Of a stretch of DNA of 64,000 nucleotides, positions 1 to 14,539 are shown one piece after another (the first letter of the stretch is position 1; each line of letters opens with the position of its first letter). Location: positions 3,860,001-3,924,000 of the forward strand of contig JACCIC010000014.1 of assembly GCA_018907035.1 (NCBI GenBank), read 5' to 3'. The notes beneath the pieces were generated by a model. That model worked only from the letters and a program-made list of their open reading frames with translations. It did no database searches and had not been told where the DNA came from. A program made the position numbers and the translations under genes. The stretch comes from Sycobia sp. Sy_11. Lineage: Eukaryota; Arthropoda; Insecta; Hymenoptera; Epichrysomallidae.

Positions 1-484
1 AAATGTTGTTTCACTTTCATAAATTGTTATTTTAACAAGCCATCTTTTTTTTATTAAATAAATTTTTTATACATGGTCCCCGACTATCCATGCGTACTAT
101 ACTGCTATAAGAATACATCAGTTATATATTTCAATGCATATGTATTCTAAGATCTCGTTAAACGTTCCATTTTATCACTGATTCGTATCGGATCCCAGAT
201 AATAATCCGCAATGATCGCAGTTATATATCATAAAGTTCTGCTTTTCTCGCATTAACGGAAAAAAGGGTGCGATCCGATGATGTAGAACGTCTAGAAGTG
301 ACTTTTTACTATTCAAAAAAAAGGGAAGGGGGAATCACGTCGGGCGCTATAACCTTCCGGCTCTACACATATCTATATACAAGAGCGATGAAGAAAGAGT
401 GAAAAAAAACAAAAGGAAGAAACTAGGAGCTACAGAGGGAAAGAAAGAAATACCCGAACTTTTTCTGGCCTCGTTATACAGAGT

Positions 485-486
<2 letters not shown>

Positions 487-545
<59 letters not shown>
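487..545. repeat. (TA)n microsatellite
   Basis: About 29 uninterrupted AT dinucleotides, visible by eye. Confidence 0.95.
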
Positions 546-547
<2 letters not shown>

Positions 548-836
548 CCTATCGTCCGTACCTAATTTGAATAAAAATCATAAACACATACATACATACG
601 TACATATATATTTATATATATTATAGGGGTCAAGTGTGGACTCCTATCCGAGCGTCCTTACGGGAATCAAGTATAAATTGGTATATATATATTGCCTTGT
701 AGGTATATTATAAGGAGCTTGTGCCCGCGGCCGCCACACGATGCCCGGAGACTGGACGAGAAAGCAAAAAGAAAAGAAAAAAGTCATAAGTCGTATGGGA
801 AAAACCGAGCGGTGCGCTTGTCGAAGCATAACTTTC

Positions 837-840
<4 letters not shown>

Positions 841-894
<54 letters not shown>
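841..894. repeat. (TA)n microsatellite
   Basis: Uninterrupted AT dinucleotide run of about 54 bases. Confidence 0.95.
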
Positions 895-897
<3 letters not shown>

Positions 898-2066
898 ATG
901 TATCGTACGCGCCGCGTTTTGTGACACCCGCGTGTTTTTTTCTGGCGTTCAACGCGCGAATGAAATCCTCCACCGCGCGTGCCGCTTAAAAGCACGCGCA
1001 AGCGCAAGGGCACGAATATATCTATGCATATGCACTCACATAAGACACAGTTTATACATATATATATACATACGCGAGAGGCGAACGCCTTGAAACACTC
1101 GCTGTCATAACGCGATCAGCGATCTAATAATAGGATTTGTAATATTAGCTACTGCAGCAGCATCCTCAGCAACAGTAGCGCGAAATATCCGAGAGTGCAG
1201 CGCGCGAATTGGGCGCTATGTGGTGCGGGCTGAGGTTAGGATCAGGGAAGTTCATATGCACACGCACGCGCACACGCACAATATGAATTTATAACAATGC
1301 CGACTCTTTACGCGACCTTTCGTCGTTTCGCAATATCTGCATATATGTAACGAGAACGATAAGAGCTAATACATTGAGCAGGAAATGTCATTGCGAAATT
1401 CGCGCAGCAAAAGATTAAAATGATCGGTGATAGTGCATTTTTTGTTTTTTTCCCCTTTCTTTTTCGTCGTTTTTCTTTCTCTTTTTATATAAGTACATGT
1501 ATTGTTCATAGCCGTTTTTGTTTCTAACTGGGTTTCGAGATGCAGATAATACACAGTAGAATTAAGGATGGAGCTATATATATTAAACTTTTTATAAGAA
1601 GCTGAAAATTTCATAAGTTTTTATTATCAATCACGTTGTGACATAGTTTCGAAGTCCGCTTTTGAAATAAAAGTTCCCTCCCAAGTTCAGTATACATATG
1701 TGATTTTAATGAATTAATAAAAATCTTAACAGCAGCATTTACCTCTTTGCGAATTATATTATTGAAGGGAGCGCACTTATTTTATTCATTTCTTTTTTTT
1801 TTTAATATTTTCGAGCCGTATAAATTTTAATAATAAACAATATTAAAATAACGAGCTTGAAGGAAAAGAAAAGATGTCGTATAATAAATTATACCGTTAA
1901 CGAGTCGAGCCTATATATATATATAAGAAAATGAATAATGTAAAGAAGAGAGGAGACGAGTTTATCAGATGTAAAGTAACTTCATTACTGCAGAGAACTC
2001 ATTCGATTCTCGCTGCGCGCTCCGATGCCCTACAACTCCAATTCGACGCCGCGCCGGCTCATTCCG

Positions 2067-2076
2067 TATAAATATA
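2067..2076 (+). promoter_or_regulatory. possible TATA-box core promoter
   Basis: A TATAAATATA box sits in a locally GC-rich stretch (about 2010-2110) unlike the surrounding AT-rich DNA. No gene was recognised downstream, so this is only a candidate; a chance match is likely in sequence of this composition. Confidence 0.15.
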
Positions 2077-2178
2077 GCGGGCGCCCTACTAACGGTCACA
2101 TCCCGAATTCCACGTTTCACCGTCACTTTCCTTCAACCTTCCACGATTGGTGTTGAGGAGCCGCTAAGAAGAAAGAAG

Positions 2179-2181
<3 letters not shown>

Positions 2182-2244
<63 letters not shown>
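2182..2244. repeat. (TA)n microsatellite
   Basis: Uninterrupted AT dinucleotide run of about 63 bases. Confidence 0.95.
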
Positions 2245-2245
<1 letters not shown>

Positions 2246-3137
2246 CGCTATTGTATCGATTTTTTTATATATGCAACTGCTATTAAACTTTTGTATCTTA
2301 CAAAAATTCACCCAATGACAAAAATTACTGTCGGAATGATCCCATTTCTTCCATATAAGAATCTTCCTGGCAAATTTCCCGTCCGTCACTAACAAGCATT
2401 TTTTAATTTAAGCGCGATTATTCATTCTTAACGAGATTCTTGCTCTATAAAATAAAAAGTATACTTTTAATATCTATAGTAAATTTTTCGAAGATCACTT
2501 TCTTATATGTGCGAAGAAATATTCATATACATCGTATATCCCTCATGAATATTCAATTCCATTTCTTATATATTCTACATAATTACGTCTTTCCTATCTG
2601 ATACGCATATATATTTATTTATCTTCGCGGATGATTAAAAGATCATAAATATCTTTAGAGAAAATGTGATGCTTATATACTTACAGTAGATTACAGCATA
2701 ACCTCTCCCAATAGATCAAACGAGATTTTGTCATTTAAAAGTTTACTTCCAAATGAAAAACAAAATAAGAATTTGGTATTACAAATGGGCGATATAATTA
2801 TTTTTAAAAAAATGAAAAACATATACATTTTCTATGTTACGTGATATAAAAATAAGTTTATTTTTTATGTGATATACATATTATTTATATCATGAGTGAT
2901 TTTTGAATTTGAGATATTTTTCATTTTAACCATTTTGATTACCAAAGTTATAACTTTCAATTAAATAATTATAAAACGTTTTTACGAGATGTCAGAGCCA
3001 AGCAAGTTATCTTAAAATTAGGTCTCTTAAAAAATAAACTTTTCTTTTAACTATAAAAGAAGTTTTTATGACTTCTATTAAATATATCTAGGTTTATAAA
3101 AGAAAAGTATCAAAAGAATAAGAAACTTGATCAACGC

Positions 3138-3138
<1 letters not shown>

Positions 3139-3169
<31 letters not shown>

Positions 3170-3187
3170 TGTATGTATGTATGTATG

Positions 3188-3235
<48 letters not shown>
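3139..3235. repeat. compound (TATG)n-(TA)n microsatellite
   Basis: About 13 copies of TATG pass directly into about 21 copies of TA. This compound structure suggests one array grew from the edge of the other by slippage. Confidence 0.95.
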
Positions 3236-3238
<3 letters not shown>

Positions 3239-3328
3239 CACAATTAAAGAATGTAGTGCACACAGAATATAATCATTCTTTAGCTCTTACGAATACTTAT
3301 GGATGAATCTAACTATATTGTACAGATC

Positions 3329-3331
<3 letters not shown>

Positions 3332-3390
<59 letters not shown>
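3332..3390. repeat. (TA)n microsatellite
   Basis: Uninterrupted AT dinucleotide run of about 59 bases. Confidence 0.95.
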
Positions 3391-3392
<2 letters not shown>

Positions 3393-3557
3393 TAAAAATA
3401 GCGCATATATAGCGTAAAAAAATATTTCGTAAAAGGAATAATTATCTTAAAAAATATTAATATACTTTATGAAAACTCTTAACAATAATTTTGATCACCA
3501 GGGGACGAATAAAAAAAAAGAAAGATTACATGAGATCTTCAGAATTAAAAAACAATA

Positions 3558-3561
<4 letters not shown>

Positions 3562-3611
<50 letters not shown>
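3562..3611. repeat. (TA)n microsatellite
   Basis: Uninterrupted AT dinucleotide run of about 50 bases. Confidence 0.95.
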
Positions 3612-3616
<5 letters not shown>

Positions 3617-3713
3617 TATTTTGATATTGGCCGCAAAACTACTCAATCATAATAAAAACAATCGAACGGACCGCTGCCCACCGGTATTCATACTATAATA
3701 CGTATTATACACG

Positions 3714-3714
<1 letters not shown>

Positions 3715-3747
<33 letters not shown>
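3715..3747. repeat. (TA)n microsatellite
   Basis: Uninterrupted AT dinucleotide run of about 33 bases. Confidence 0.9.
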
Positions 3748-3750
<3 letters not shown>

Positions 3751-3884
3751 CACAGCTTTGGGAAAAGAGCGTAAAAAAATATAATTTATAAAGCAATGCC
3801 GAGTCAGTGCACAGTGGATGCAACGAGCGCGCGCGCTATGTTTTGCTTTTGCTTTCTCTTTCAAGCTATATATACAAGAGCCCG

Positions 3885-3886
<2 letters not shown>

Positions 3887-3947
<61 letters not shown>
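3887..3947. repeat. (TA)n microsatellite
   Basis: Uninterrupted AT dinucleotide run of about 61 bases. Confidence 0.95.
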
Positions 3948-3949
<2 letters not shown>

Positions 3950-4899
3950 CGCATGCTCTAATTCACTGCTACCTGCCAGCCGCCACCTGTAACGATCCTG
4001 ACTCCCCGTATATATATGTAGTACGGGTATATAGATCAAAAATAAAAAAAAAAACACATCCTAAAGATTAACAGTGAGCGCGGACGCGCATATAATCGAT
4101 CGGCCGAACTGATCGTTAAAGCATTATCGCGACGGCCACTGTACGTAATGTACATATACAGGGACGATTCGTATTGTATTTATGCAAATTGCGATTGGAG
4201 ATTTTAATTTTTTCATATCTCGTATATTATAATCTGTGATGATCTGTACATACGCAATATGTATACGTCTGAGAAATGACATTGACGAATATCTAAATTT
4301 TTTTTCTGGCTCCCGTGCTCCTCGTGGCGACTACGTAAAATATATGCTAGCCAAATTGACTTTCTTCGGATGTTTTGAGGGCTTTTTCTCTTTCTCTCTT
4401 TTTTTTTCGAATTTGTACGCGAGAAGAATTTTAAAAAGTGCTCGGCGAGTCGGGCGATCTTTTATGATTTACGAACTTAGAGACCTTAATCTTTTTTCTC
4501 TCTCTCTCTCGACAATTTATAGCTCGCTCCATTTACGTATTCCCAGCTTTTTGTTGTTTTTTTTTTTTAACGTAATATTTTATTTCGTTCAATTATTCGT
4601 TCATAGGCGAAGTCTGTTTGAAAAATTTCGAGTAATTGTTGGAAAATCGCCGAAGATATTACTATGTTTCTGAAAGTAAGTTATGTATAGGATGTGTGTG
4701 CACTGTGCATATACTATTAATATCTTTGAAATTTTTCAAAAATTTTAATTGAAATGTGTAAAAAGTTCTAAAATGTTACGTAAAAATAGTTACAAAACTG
4801 CTTTATTCTTGATTATTTGTTTAAACAAAAACTGCATGTCATCCCCTTATCGCAATAACAGCAAGACTCGTATAGGAAAAAATAAACAATGTATTTTCG

Positions 4900-4901
<2 letters not shown>

Positions 4902-4954
<53 letters not shown>
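4902..4954. repeat. (TA)n microsatellite
   Basis: Uninterrupted AT dinucleotide run of about 53 bases. Confidence 0.95.
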
Positions 4955-4956
<2 letters not shown>

Positions 4957-5487
4957 TTTTTTTAAGTACAAATAACAAACAAATAATGTAAATGCGGTTT
5001 TGTTCATTTCTGTTTTTTTTGTTCGGCGACAAGCGAACGCACGCACAGTTTCGTCGAGCGTTCGCCGCATATGTGAATACATAACAACTATAATAAGACA
5101 GGTACCTAACACTTCCTTCGATTTTATACAAAAAATTAGCTTAAAATCTACCTCGCTGTGGCATAGAGCGATTTGTACACGTTCCACTTTGTAAATTGAC
5201 TATGTATAATAAATATATTAAATTATTCAACTATATCCGTAGAAAAATTGATTCCCATATGTATCGCGCGGCTTAGGCGCGCGCGCGCCTCACCCATCCC
5301 TATATCGTCCAAAAGTTCAAATAACTAATATTATATTATGTGTATATATATAGAGAGAATTGCGTTGCGCGCAAACGACGCGCTTATTGACTCATATTAA
5401 AGCTCTTCTTTCTTTTCTCTAGTCTCTTCTATTATAGCCTCTTACGTAAAGTTTGTATATAATAAGATAGCAATTTTTTTCCTGCTT

Positions 5488-5511
5488 TTCTCTCTCTCTC
5501 TCTCTCTCTCT
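5488..5511. repeat. (CT)n microsatellite in the carbonic anhydrase 3' flank
   Basis: Short CT run 30 bp beyond the stop codon of the carbonic anhydrase gene, so probably within its 3' UTR (read as GA on the mRNA). Confidence 0.9.
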
Positions 5512-5541
5512 TCTTTTTTCTTTTTCAACGAAGCCTCCCGG

Positions 5542-7000
5542 TCACGAGTAATATCTCTTGATCTCCTTGAGCAGCGGCGTTTCCGTGAGCTCGTTTATCT
5601 CGACGAAGCACTTGTTGGCCCGGCTGAAATAATAAATGTCGCCCGTGTAGATGTCGAACCAGAGCGCGTGCACGTGCAAATTGTGCTTCTCGAGGCGGCG
5701 CTTCAGAAAGCCGTACGACGCTACGTTCTGCATCTGCTGCAGGGTGTTGATCTGGGACAATTTGTCCTCGATCGCGAACTTGTCCTCGGGATCGATGTAG
5801 GCGACGAATTTCCGCATCGGCGTCTCGGCCTGGAAGACGATCGGCTGGTGGAAGCCCGTCACCTCGAGCTGCTGGAACTTGGCGAGGCTGCTGCTCGCGT
5901 GCGCGCACAGCCAGGCGCGCAGGGGCGAGATCCGACGGTTTACCTGCGCGTTCGAACAGAAGAGACGGGGTCTCGTTTATGATAAGGATTTGCCAGGATG
6001 GCGGGTATGAGATTTAAAAAAAAAAATAAATAAATAAATAAATACATATCTAAAGGAAAACAAAAAAGATACAAACAACTTATATAATTAGTATCATTGA
6101 AAGAGAAATAAAAAAGAATCCCTGGGCTAGACATCTATTATAAAACTTTACTTTGGACTTAATCAAATTGTAAAGTTTAATTAAGATTAAAAATAATATA
6201 GAACATAAACAGTATCTATGATTTGAATACGATTGTAATAAGTATGGATCTTAATTAGTACTGAAAGTAGCATAATAACAAACATTACTTTTGAAGCAAA
6301 TTCTTCATCACGTAAAGCGTACAGTAAATTCATTGCTTTACAGTCACTGTGCCCGCAAACAATAATGTGACGAATGTCGTTGACAACACAACCTAATTCC
6401 AATGCAGCAGGTTCGCACATTGTCAGTTCGTCCATGAAATGCTGAGAGTGCGGCACAATATTACCAGCGTTTCTCACTGTAAGAAATAATGGCAATTAAG
6501 TATGGTAAAAAAAGTTTATAACTAATTAAATTTGACATGTAGGAAAGGCATGATTATATTGCGGACCTGTAAGGTTTAATTATGTAGGATCAAGATGCTA
6601 AGGAATTGGCAATGTATATTCTATCACCGATAAACTCAGGGCATCGAAAAATGATATTAAAAAGAGACATGATCATGATTATGTCCATGCGAGTATTTCT
6701 CATACCAACAAACATGTCTCCAATATTTGTTTCAGTAAATCTTGTTGGAATCATCCGGGAATCCATGCAGGTAAAGAAAACAGCCTTGGGCTATTGGACA
6801 GAAAAGCATAACAAGTTATGTTTTTTTTTGTACACTGTTTAAAGCCATTGTAAAAATAATTCTCATGTAGTTATTACTTTTAAATTTAATTAAAATATTG
6901 CCATTACCTCTGGATGATCTTTGACTTGTTTAAATTGTTTTACCATCTCGTCTCTGTGACATTTTCTGTATTTCATCACTCCTTTTAGTATTCTATCCAT
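5542..7000 (-). CDS. CAHbeta: beta-class carbonic anhydrase, complete, 4 exons
   Basis: Zinc enzyme for reversible CO2 hydration; the Drosophila orthologue is usually described as mitochondrial. Exons, 5' to 3': 7000-6908, 6790-6706, 6476-6289, 5943-5542 (93, 85, 188 and 402 bp). The phases join without a break to give 255 aa, the length I recall for Drosophila CAHbeta. Exons 1-2 join at E31/P32, and Val60 is split between exons 2 and 3. The zinc and catalytic residues are all present: Cys39, Asp41 and Arg43 in TCMDSR, and His102 and Cys105 in CGHSDCK. ATG 7000 is chosen because it opens the conserved MDRILKGVMKYR start. The end, KEIKRYYS then TGA, is at 5542. All donors are GT and all acceptors AG. 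The next gene upstream is the Rag GTPase on the same strand, about 1 kb away. I see no damage, so the gene looks functional. Confidence 0.93.
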
Positions 7001-8014
7001 TTTTTAAATAGAAAGGTACTTTCCATTCAATTTTTGCTTATATCACCAGCACCACGCGCCGAAATTGATGTATCTACAGATCTACTCTACTGTGTATATT
7101 GTGAAAGAGAATCTTCTATTGCATGCATGATGCACATTGCTGTGAGCTGACTACAGAAGGGGGGGAAGGATTATCGCACGCGGAAAGATAAGATTACAAA
7201 TAAGCCAATCAACCGAGCTAATATAAGATCATCTTTGCGCGGGAATTTTCAAAACAAATAGAATAACAAATTGCAAATATTGGTGAATAAAAGAACTTAA
7301 CTTAAAATTTTAAACAAATTAAAATTATATAACAATTATAATAAAATAAGAAAATAAATAAAATTGTACTTTTAAATATCTAATTTATTAAATTTTACTT
7401 GAAAAGAAACGATACATTTTTATAAATAAAATGTGTAAATAACTTTCGAAATTCATTCAAATGAATTCACAGATAAAAATATACAATTTCTCATCAACAA
7501 AAAACTACTGGAATACAAATTGTTTTAAATAAATCTGTTTTTAATAAAATATACCTGTATTTTCAATTAATTACATGCAATATTATAATATACATTTATT
7601 TAAAATATTAAGTGTAATAAGCGATAATATTTAATTATTAAATCTACATTTTGATCTAAACAAAAAAATAAAAATATTTCTTATGACTGTTAAAAAATGA
7701 TCCTTCCTTTGACAAAAGAAATAACAATTTTCATTTTTCGTTAAACAGTCATATATACCTCGTCTAACAAATACATAACATCTGTTAGTGGGATTACAAA
7801 TATATCGATATTTTATTAGTCAGTCACGCGATATTCCTCAATCAGTCATTTTCTATGCGATATATTATCACATTTTTTTTTTATTTGATGATTGATAATG
7901 TGAAGAAAGACCGTAAGCGTAGAACGCACCTTGCTCGCTCTTAATTTTCTTTTATTATTCATTCCAAGAAATTCAGCGACGTGCAACTCGATCTCGCCTA
8001 GGCCGAGCCAATTT
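7001..8014. other. spacer: carbonic anhydrase 5' flank and RagA/B 3' UTR
   Basis: No further gene seen. The lower part should hold the promoter and 5' UTR of the carbonic anhydrase gene, with a small GC-richer patch near 7050-7250. The upper part should be the 3' UTR of the Rag GTPase: an AATAAA signal read on the minus strand lies at 7812-7817, about 200 bp past the stop codon. A minus-strand open frame over 7846-8076 is a different frame of the terminal RagA/B exon and is not a gene. Confidence 0.5.
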
Positions 8015-10987
<2,973 letters not shown>

Positions 10988-11518
10988 CTTGAAACTGGAA
11001 ATTCTGCCTGAAAATTTTCAACTTTTTTCACTTGAATTTCTAGGAGGCAAGAATCCTTCAAAGTGACTTTATGTAAACAAAGGAAACAAATGCAAGATAA
11101 GCAACAGAGGTTATCTGCTAAAGGATTTAAACCACTGACGGAGAAATCTTACCATGCAGTATTCAAATGATTTGAATATGAAGGAGTACCTATTGGATTG
11201 TTCGATTTGTTTGGTTATAAAAATGTGAGCGTAAAAATACTGCGTTTCAGTATAATAAAGATATTAAAAGACAGACAGAAGTTTTTCTACAGATATTTAA
11301 AAATTTTTCAATCTACGCAATTCAAAAATTTCGGTACTGTACAAAAAAAAAGATTGCGTACGTGATATTGAAATCTATTTTTTATCGCACCAGAGATACA
11401 ATTGCCCTTTTAGCACTTTATCACAAATGGATCAAAGTATAAAATAAACTGGTATAAAGATATATAACAATTATAACTTCGTTGTTTTCACGTCGCACAC
11501 GATCAGATGATTTTTCTT

Positions 11519-11619
<101 letters not shown>

Positions 11620-11850
11620 TAGTTTTATTCTGGTCTCTAATATTTTGAATACGACACGCCCCCTTTATTTTTTTGGCTCTATAAAAAATTGTTATGTGAT
11701 TCGGTCGATAATATAGGAAATTACTTTTAGGAATAAAATATAATAAATATATACGATATAATACCTGATAATACACGCGAGGCGCATATTATTACATATT
11801 ATATACCGATACATATTTATATAGATATAATCATAATTATTCATTAAAAA

Positions 11851-11854
<4 letters not shown>

Positions 11855-11888
<34 letters not shown>
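11855..11888. repeat. (TA)n microsatellite
   Basis: Uninterrupted AT dinucleotide run of about 34 bases. Confidence 0.9.
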
Positions 11889-11891
<3 letters not shown>

Positions 11892-12892
11892 TTTATTATT
11901 ATATATAATAATTATATATTAATACAAATTACTGCAAACTACATATCAATAATAATACATAAGATACGTAATATTCATCAAATTATTTCTTTATTTTTAT
12001 GGCATAAGAATACATATAATATTATTTACGCCTTACTTATAGAAAAGGTATAGCTAAATATTGTGAATTCATTCTCTTGGTAGAATATTACTAATAATTA
12101 TTCTTTTATTTATCCATTATCATCCAGATTATCAATGATCCTATGTGATAATATATACTGCAGTAATAATAAACCTCCTTTTTTAACTCGTATATTTAAA
12201 ATAATTGTACAACAAAAACAGACCAGTTCAATTTTTCACATATTACTAATGCATACATTCTTGATATATGAACATATACATATTTTTAGACTTATATCTA
12301 TATCAAGTTGTTTACTGTTAACTAAAAACAATATATTTTATTCAAAAATTAAAATGAGAAAAAGCACGTTGTTCAAGTGAAGATGCTTAAATTCAGTAAC
12401 ACTGTATATGTCTAAATGGTTAAATTATTAATCTATTTCGAAATAGTAGAATCTATTTTATCCTGCCAGCCTAAATATTGTGAACAAAAATCTTCTTTAA
12501 AACGTTGGTTCAAAACATTTGCAAACTATTTTAATATATTTGTTTACAAATATATTATTTATAAAATGTTTTAAGCCATGTTAAAACTCTTCTAACAAAT
12601 GTTTGAAAATATATATAAAATAGTTGTCAAAATTTTTTATTCGTAGCTTTTGCAAAGTTTATCTATAAAATATTTTAAAATATGTAATAAGATTTTATAA
12701 ATATGTTATTATAAAATTGTAGAAAAATTTATTTTTATAGATTTAAAAATATTTTATTTATTATAAATAAAGTATAAATTTATTTCATTTTAATCTAAAT
12801 ACGTTGGATTCTATGCTTTATTTCAGGAATATTTTAGCAAAGTTTTGAAATTCTTTAGAGCAATATTTTTAAATTATCCAAAAATTTTTTAA

Positions 12893-13089
12893 AATTAATG
12901 AATATTCTTGTAGATCTTACAGTCTTTATACTACAATATATTAAACTAAAATAATGACAGTCAGACTGTCCTCCTTTATGATCACTCCCGAAAAATCTGA
13001 AATCTAAGACAATCTGACTGTGGTTATATTAGCATAAAACATATTGTTGTATAAAGACTGTAAGACCGATAAAAATATTTATGAATTTA
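12893..13089. mobile_element. compact inverted-repeat element, about 197 bp
   Basis: The two halves are inverted copies of each other. The left begins AATTAATGAATATTC then TTACAGTCTTTATA; the right, read on the other strand, gives AATTCATAAATATT then TTACAGTCTTTATA. Both carry the near-palindrome (GACAGTCAGACTGTC at 12956-12970, GACAATCTGACTGTG at 13008-13022) and the ATCTGAAAT inner motif. It matches the two ends of the 580-bp copy at 35541-36120 with the interior removed, so it is a miniature derivative. No open frame. Confidence 0.65.
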
Positions 13090-13565
13090 ATTCAAAACAG
13101 TTGACATAATTAAGTACAATTTTTAATTTTTAATTTTTTTTTGTACAAAAATCTTTTAACCAAGAAATTCCATGAATATAAAAATAATTGGCTAGAAATA
13201 TTATACCATAAAATATTTAACATTTAAATTTAAATGTCGTAGTTTATTACAGTTTTAATATAGCTCATCAAATATTATCATCAATATTGAAAAAAAGAGA
13301 AATTTAACTGCAACATCAGTTTTACAACTTTGTACAATTTAGTTCGCTTTTGCTAAAGAAGCGTCAAATCATAAACAAATAATACGTTTATAATAAATTA
13401 TTGTTCTTTAGTTTAGCCGTTTATCTGCTTTTGTAATTTTATATATGCATATATGTGTGTACATCTGTATAAATATTTTTTATTGAATAGTAATTATAAA
13501 TGTACAATTTTATACTTAAATATTCTTAAGAGTGATATATCTATAATAAAAAAAATATATATATA

Positions 13566-13604
13566 TAATAATAATAGTAATAATAGTAATAATAACAATA
13601 ATAA
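13566..13604. repeat. imperfect (AAT)n trinucleotide repeat
   Basis: AAT units interrupted by AGT and AAC units. Confidence 0.85.
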
Positions 13605-14354
13605 TCGATTATTCTTCAAATTAATTCGATTTACTCTTGGGTACTTACAAATACAGTTGTAATTTTTACGAGTTTCAATTGACTGAAGCATATTCTAGAA
13701 TAGGATTTAAAAAAAAAAGATATTCAACTAATTATCAATAAAAAATAGAGAATTATAATAAGGATTCAGTTTTGCATATATTAAATAAAGTTATTATTAA
13801 AAAATTATATTTATCATATGGGTTTAAGTATTTGATAAAATAAGATTCGTAGGTTTATAGTTATGCATTAGTTATTTCATAATACTTTCGCGTTAAAATA
13901 TCCCGATATAAGAGCCAAAAAAATGAATAATTTTCGAAAAAATTCATTTTATACTTTGTGAATTAACACTTAATCTCATATATATTATCAATAAAATCTA
14001 TTCTCGTGATAACACTGGTTGAATACAGTTAATTTTTTGAAAATGTTATACTACTTAAAAATAGGTGATATTATAGGTATACTTTCGTCATCGTTGTAAA
14101 TTTTTTTTGGCACTTTGTTTGAAACGAGGCATCGTTTTGCTTAAAACGCTAATTTATACACTTACAACTAAGCTACACCTCAAAATAAACATATGGAGAA
14201 GTCGGCTTGATAAAAAAAAAAAAAACAAAAAACAAAAAAAGAACAAACAAAGCAGAAAAAAATGTTGATTATCATGCCGACGAACACGTATGCGCTTGGA
14301 TATATAGAAATCCTCGAAGGACTCGCTCATCTCGACCATAAATACGCTTCTAGG

Positions 14355-14357
<3 letters not shown>

Positions 14358-14412
<55 letters not shown>
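14358..14412. repeat. (TA)n microsatellite
   Basis: Uninterrupted AT run of about 55 bases, about 130 bp past the stop codon of FMO copy A and so possibly in its 3' UTR. Confidence 0.95.
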
Positions 14413-14415
<3 letters not shown>

Positions 14416-14539
14416 AGCTCAGTCTCTCTGATTCTTCTCATCGTAATATCGTCCAACGATACAATTGAATCTCTCGCTACAAAGTATTATAACATCCGCG
14501 TCAAAATTTATAAGGTATAAATATATATTCAAGATGCAT

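Larger units (their letters stand above)
1..5541. other. intergenic DNA dominated by (TA)n microsatellites, no gene recognised
   Basis: No conserved protein, RNA gene or spliced exon was recognised on either strand. The stretch holds at least eight long (TA)n arrays, one (TATG)n array and a (CT)n array just past the carbonic anhydrase stop codon. The open frames that span the TA arrays encode only alternating Tyr-Ile and are artefacts. The proximal part (about 5300-5541) should hold the 3' UTR of the carbonic anhydrase gene. Confidence 0.7.

Noticed and set aside
399..5187. Several open frames of 60-145 codons rich in Tyr-Ile, plus a 145-codon frame at 4236-4673
   Set aside because: They are produced by (TA)n arrays or low-complexity AT-rich DNA, overlap on both strands and resemble no protein.
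5525..5982. Long frames on both strands over the last carbonic anhydrase exon
   Set aside because: They are other-frame shadows of a GC-rich true exon.
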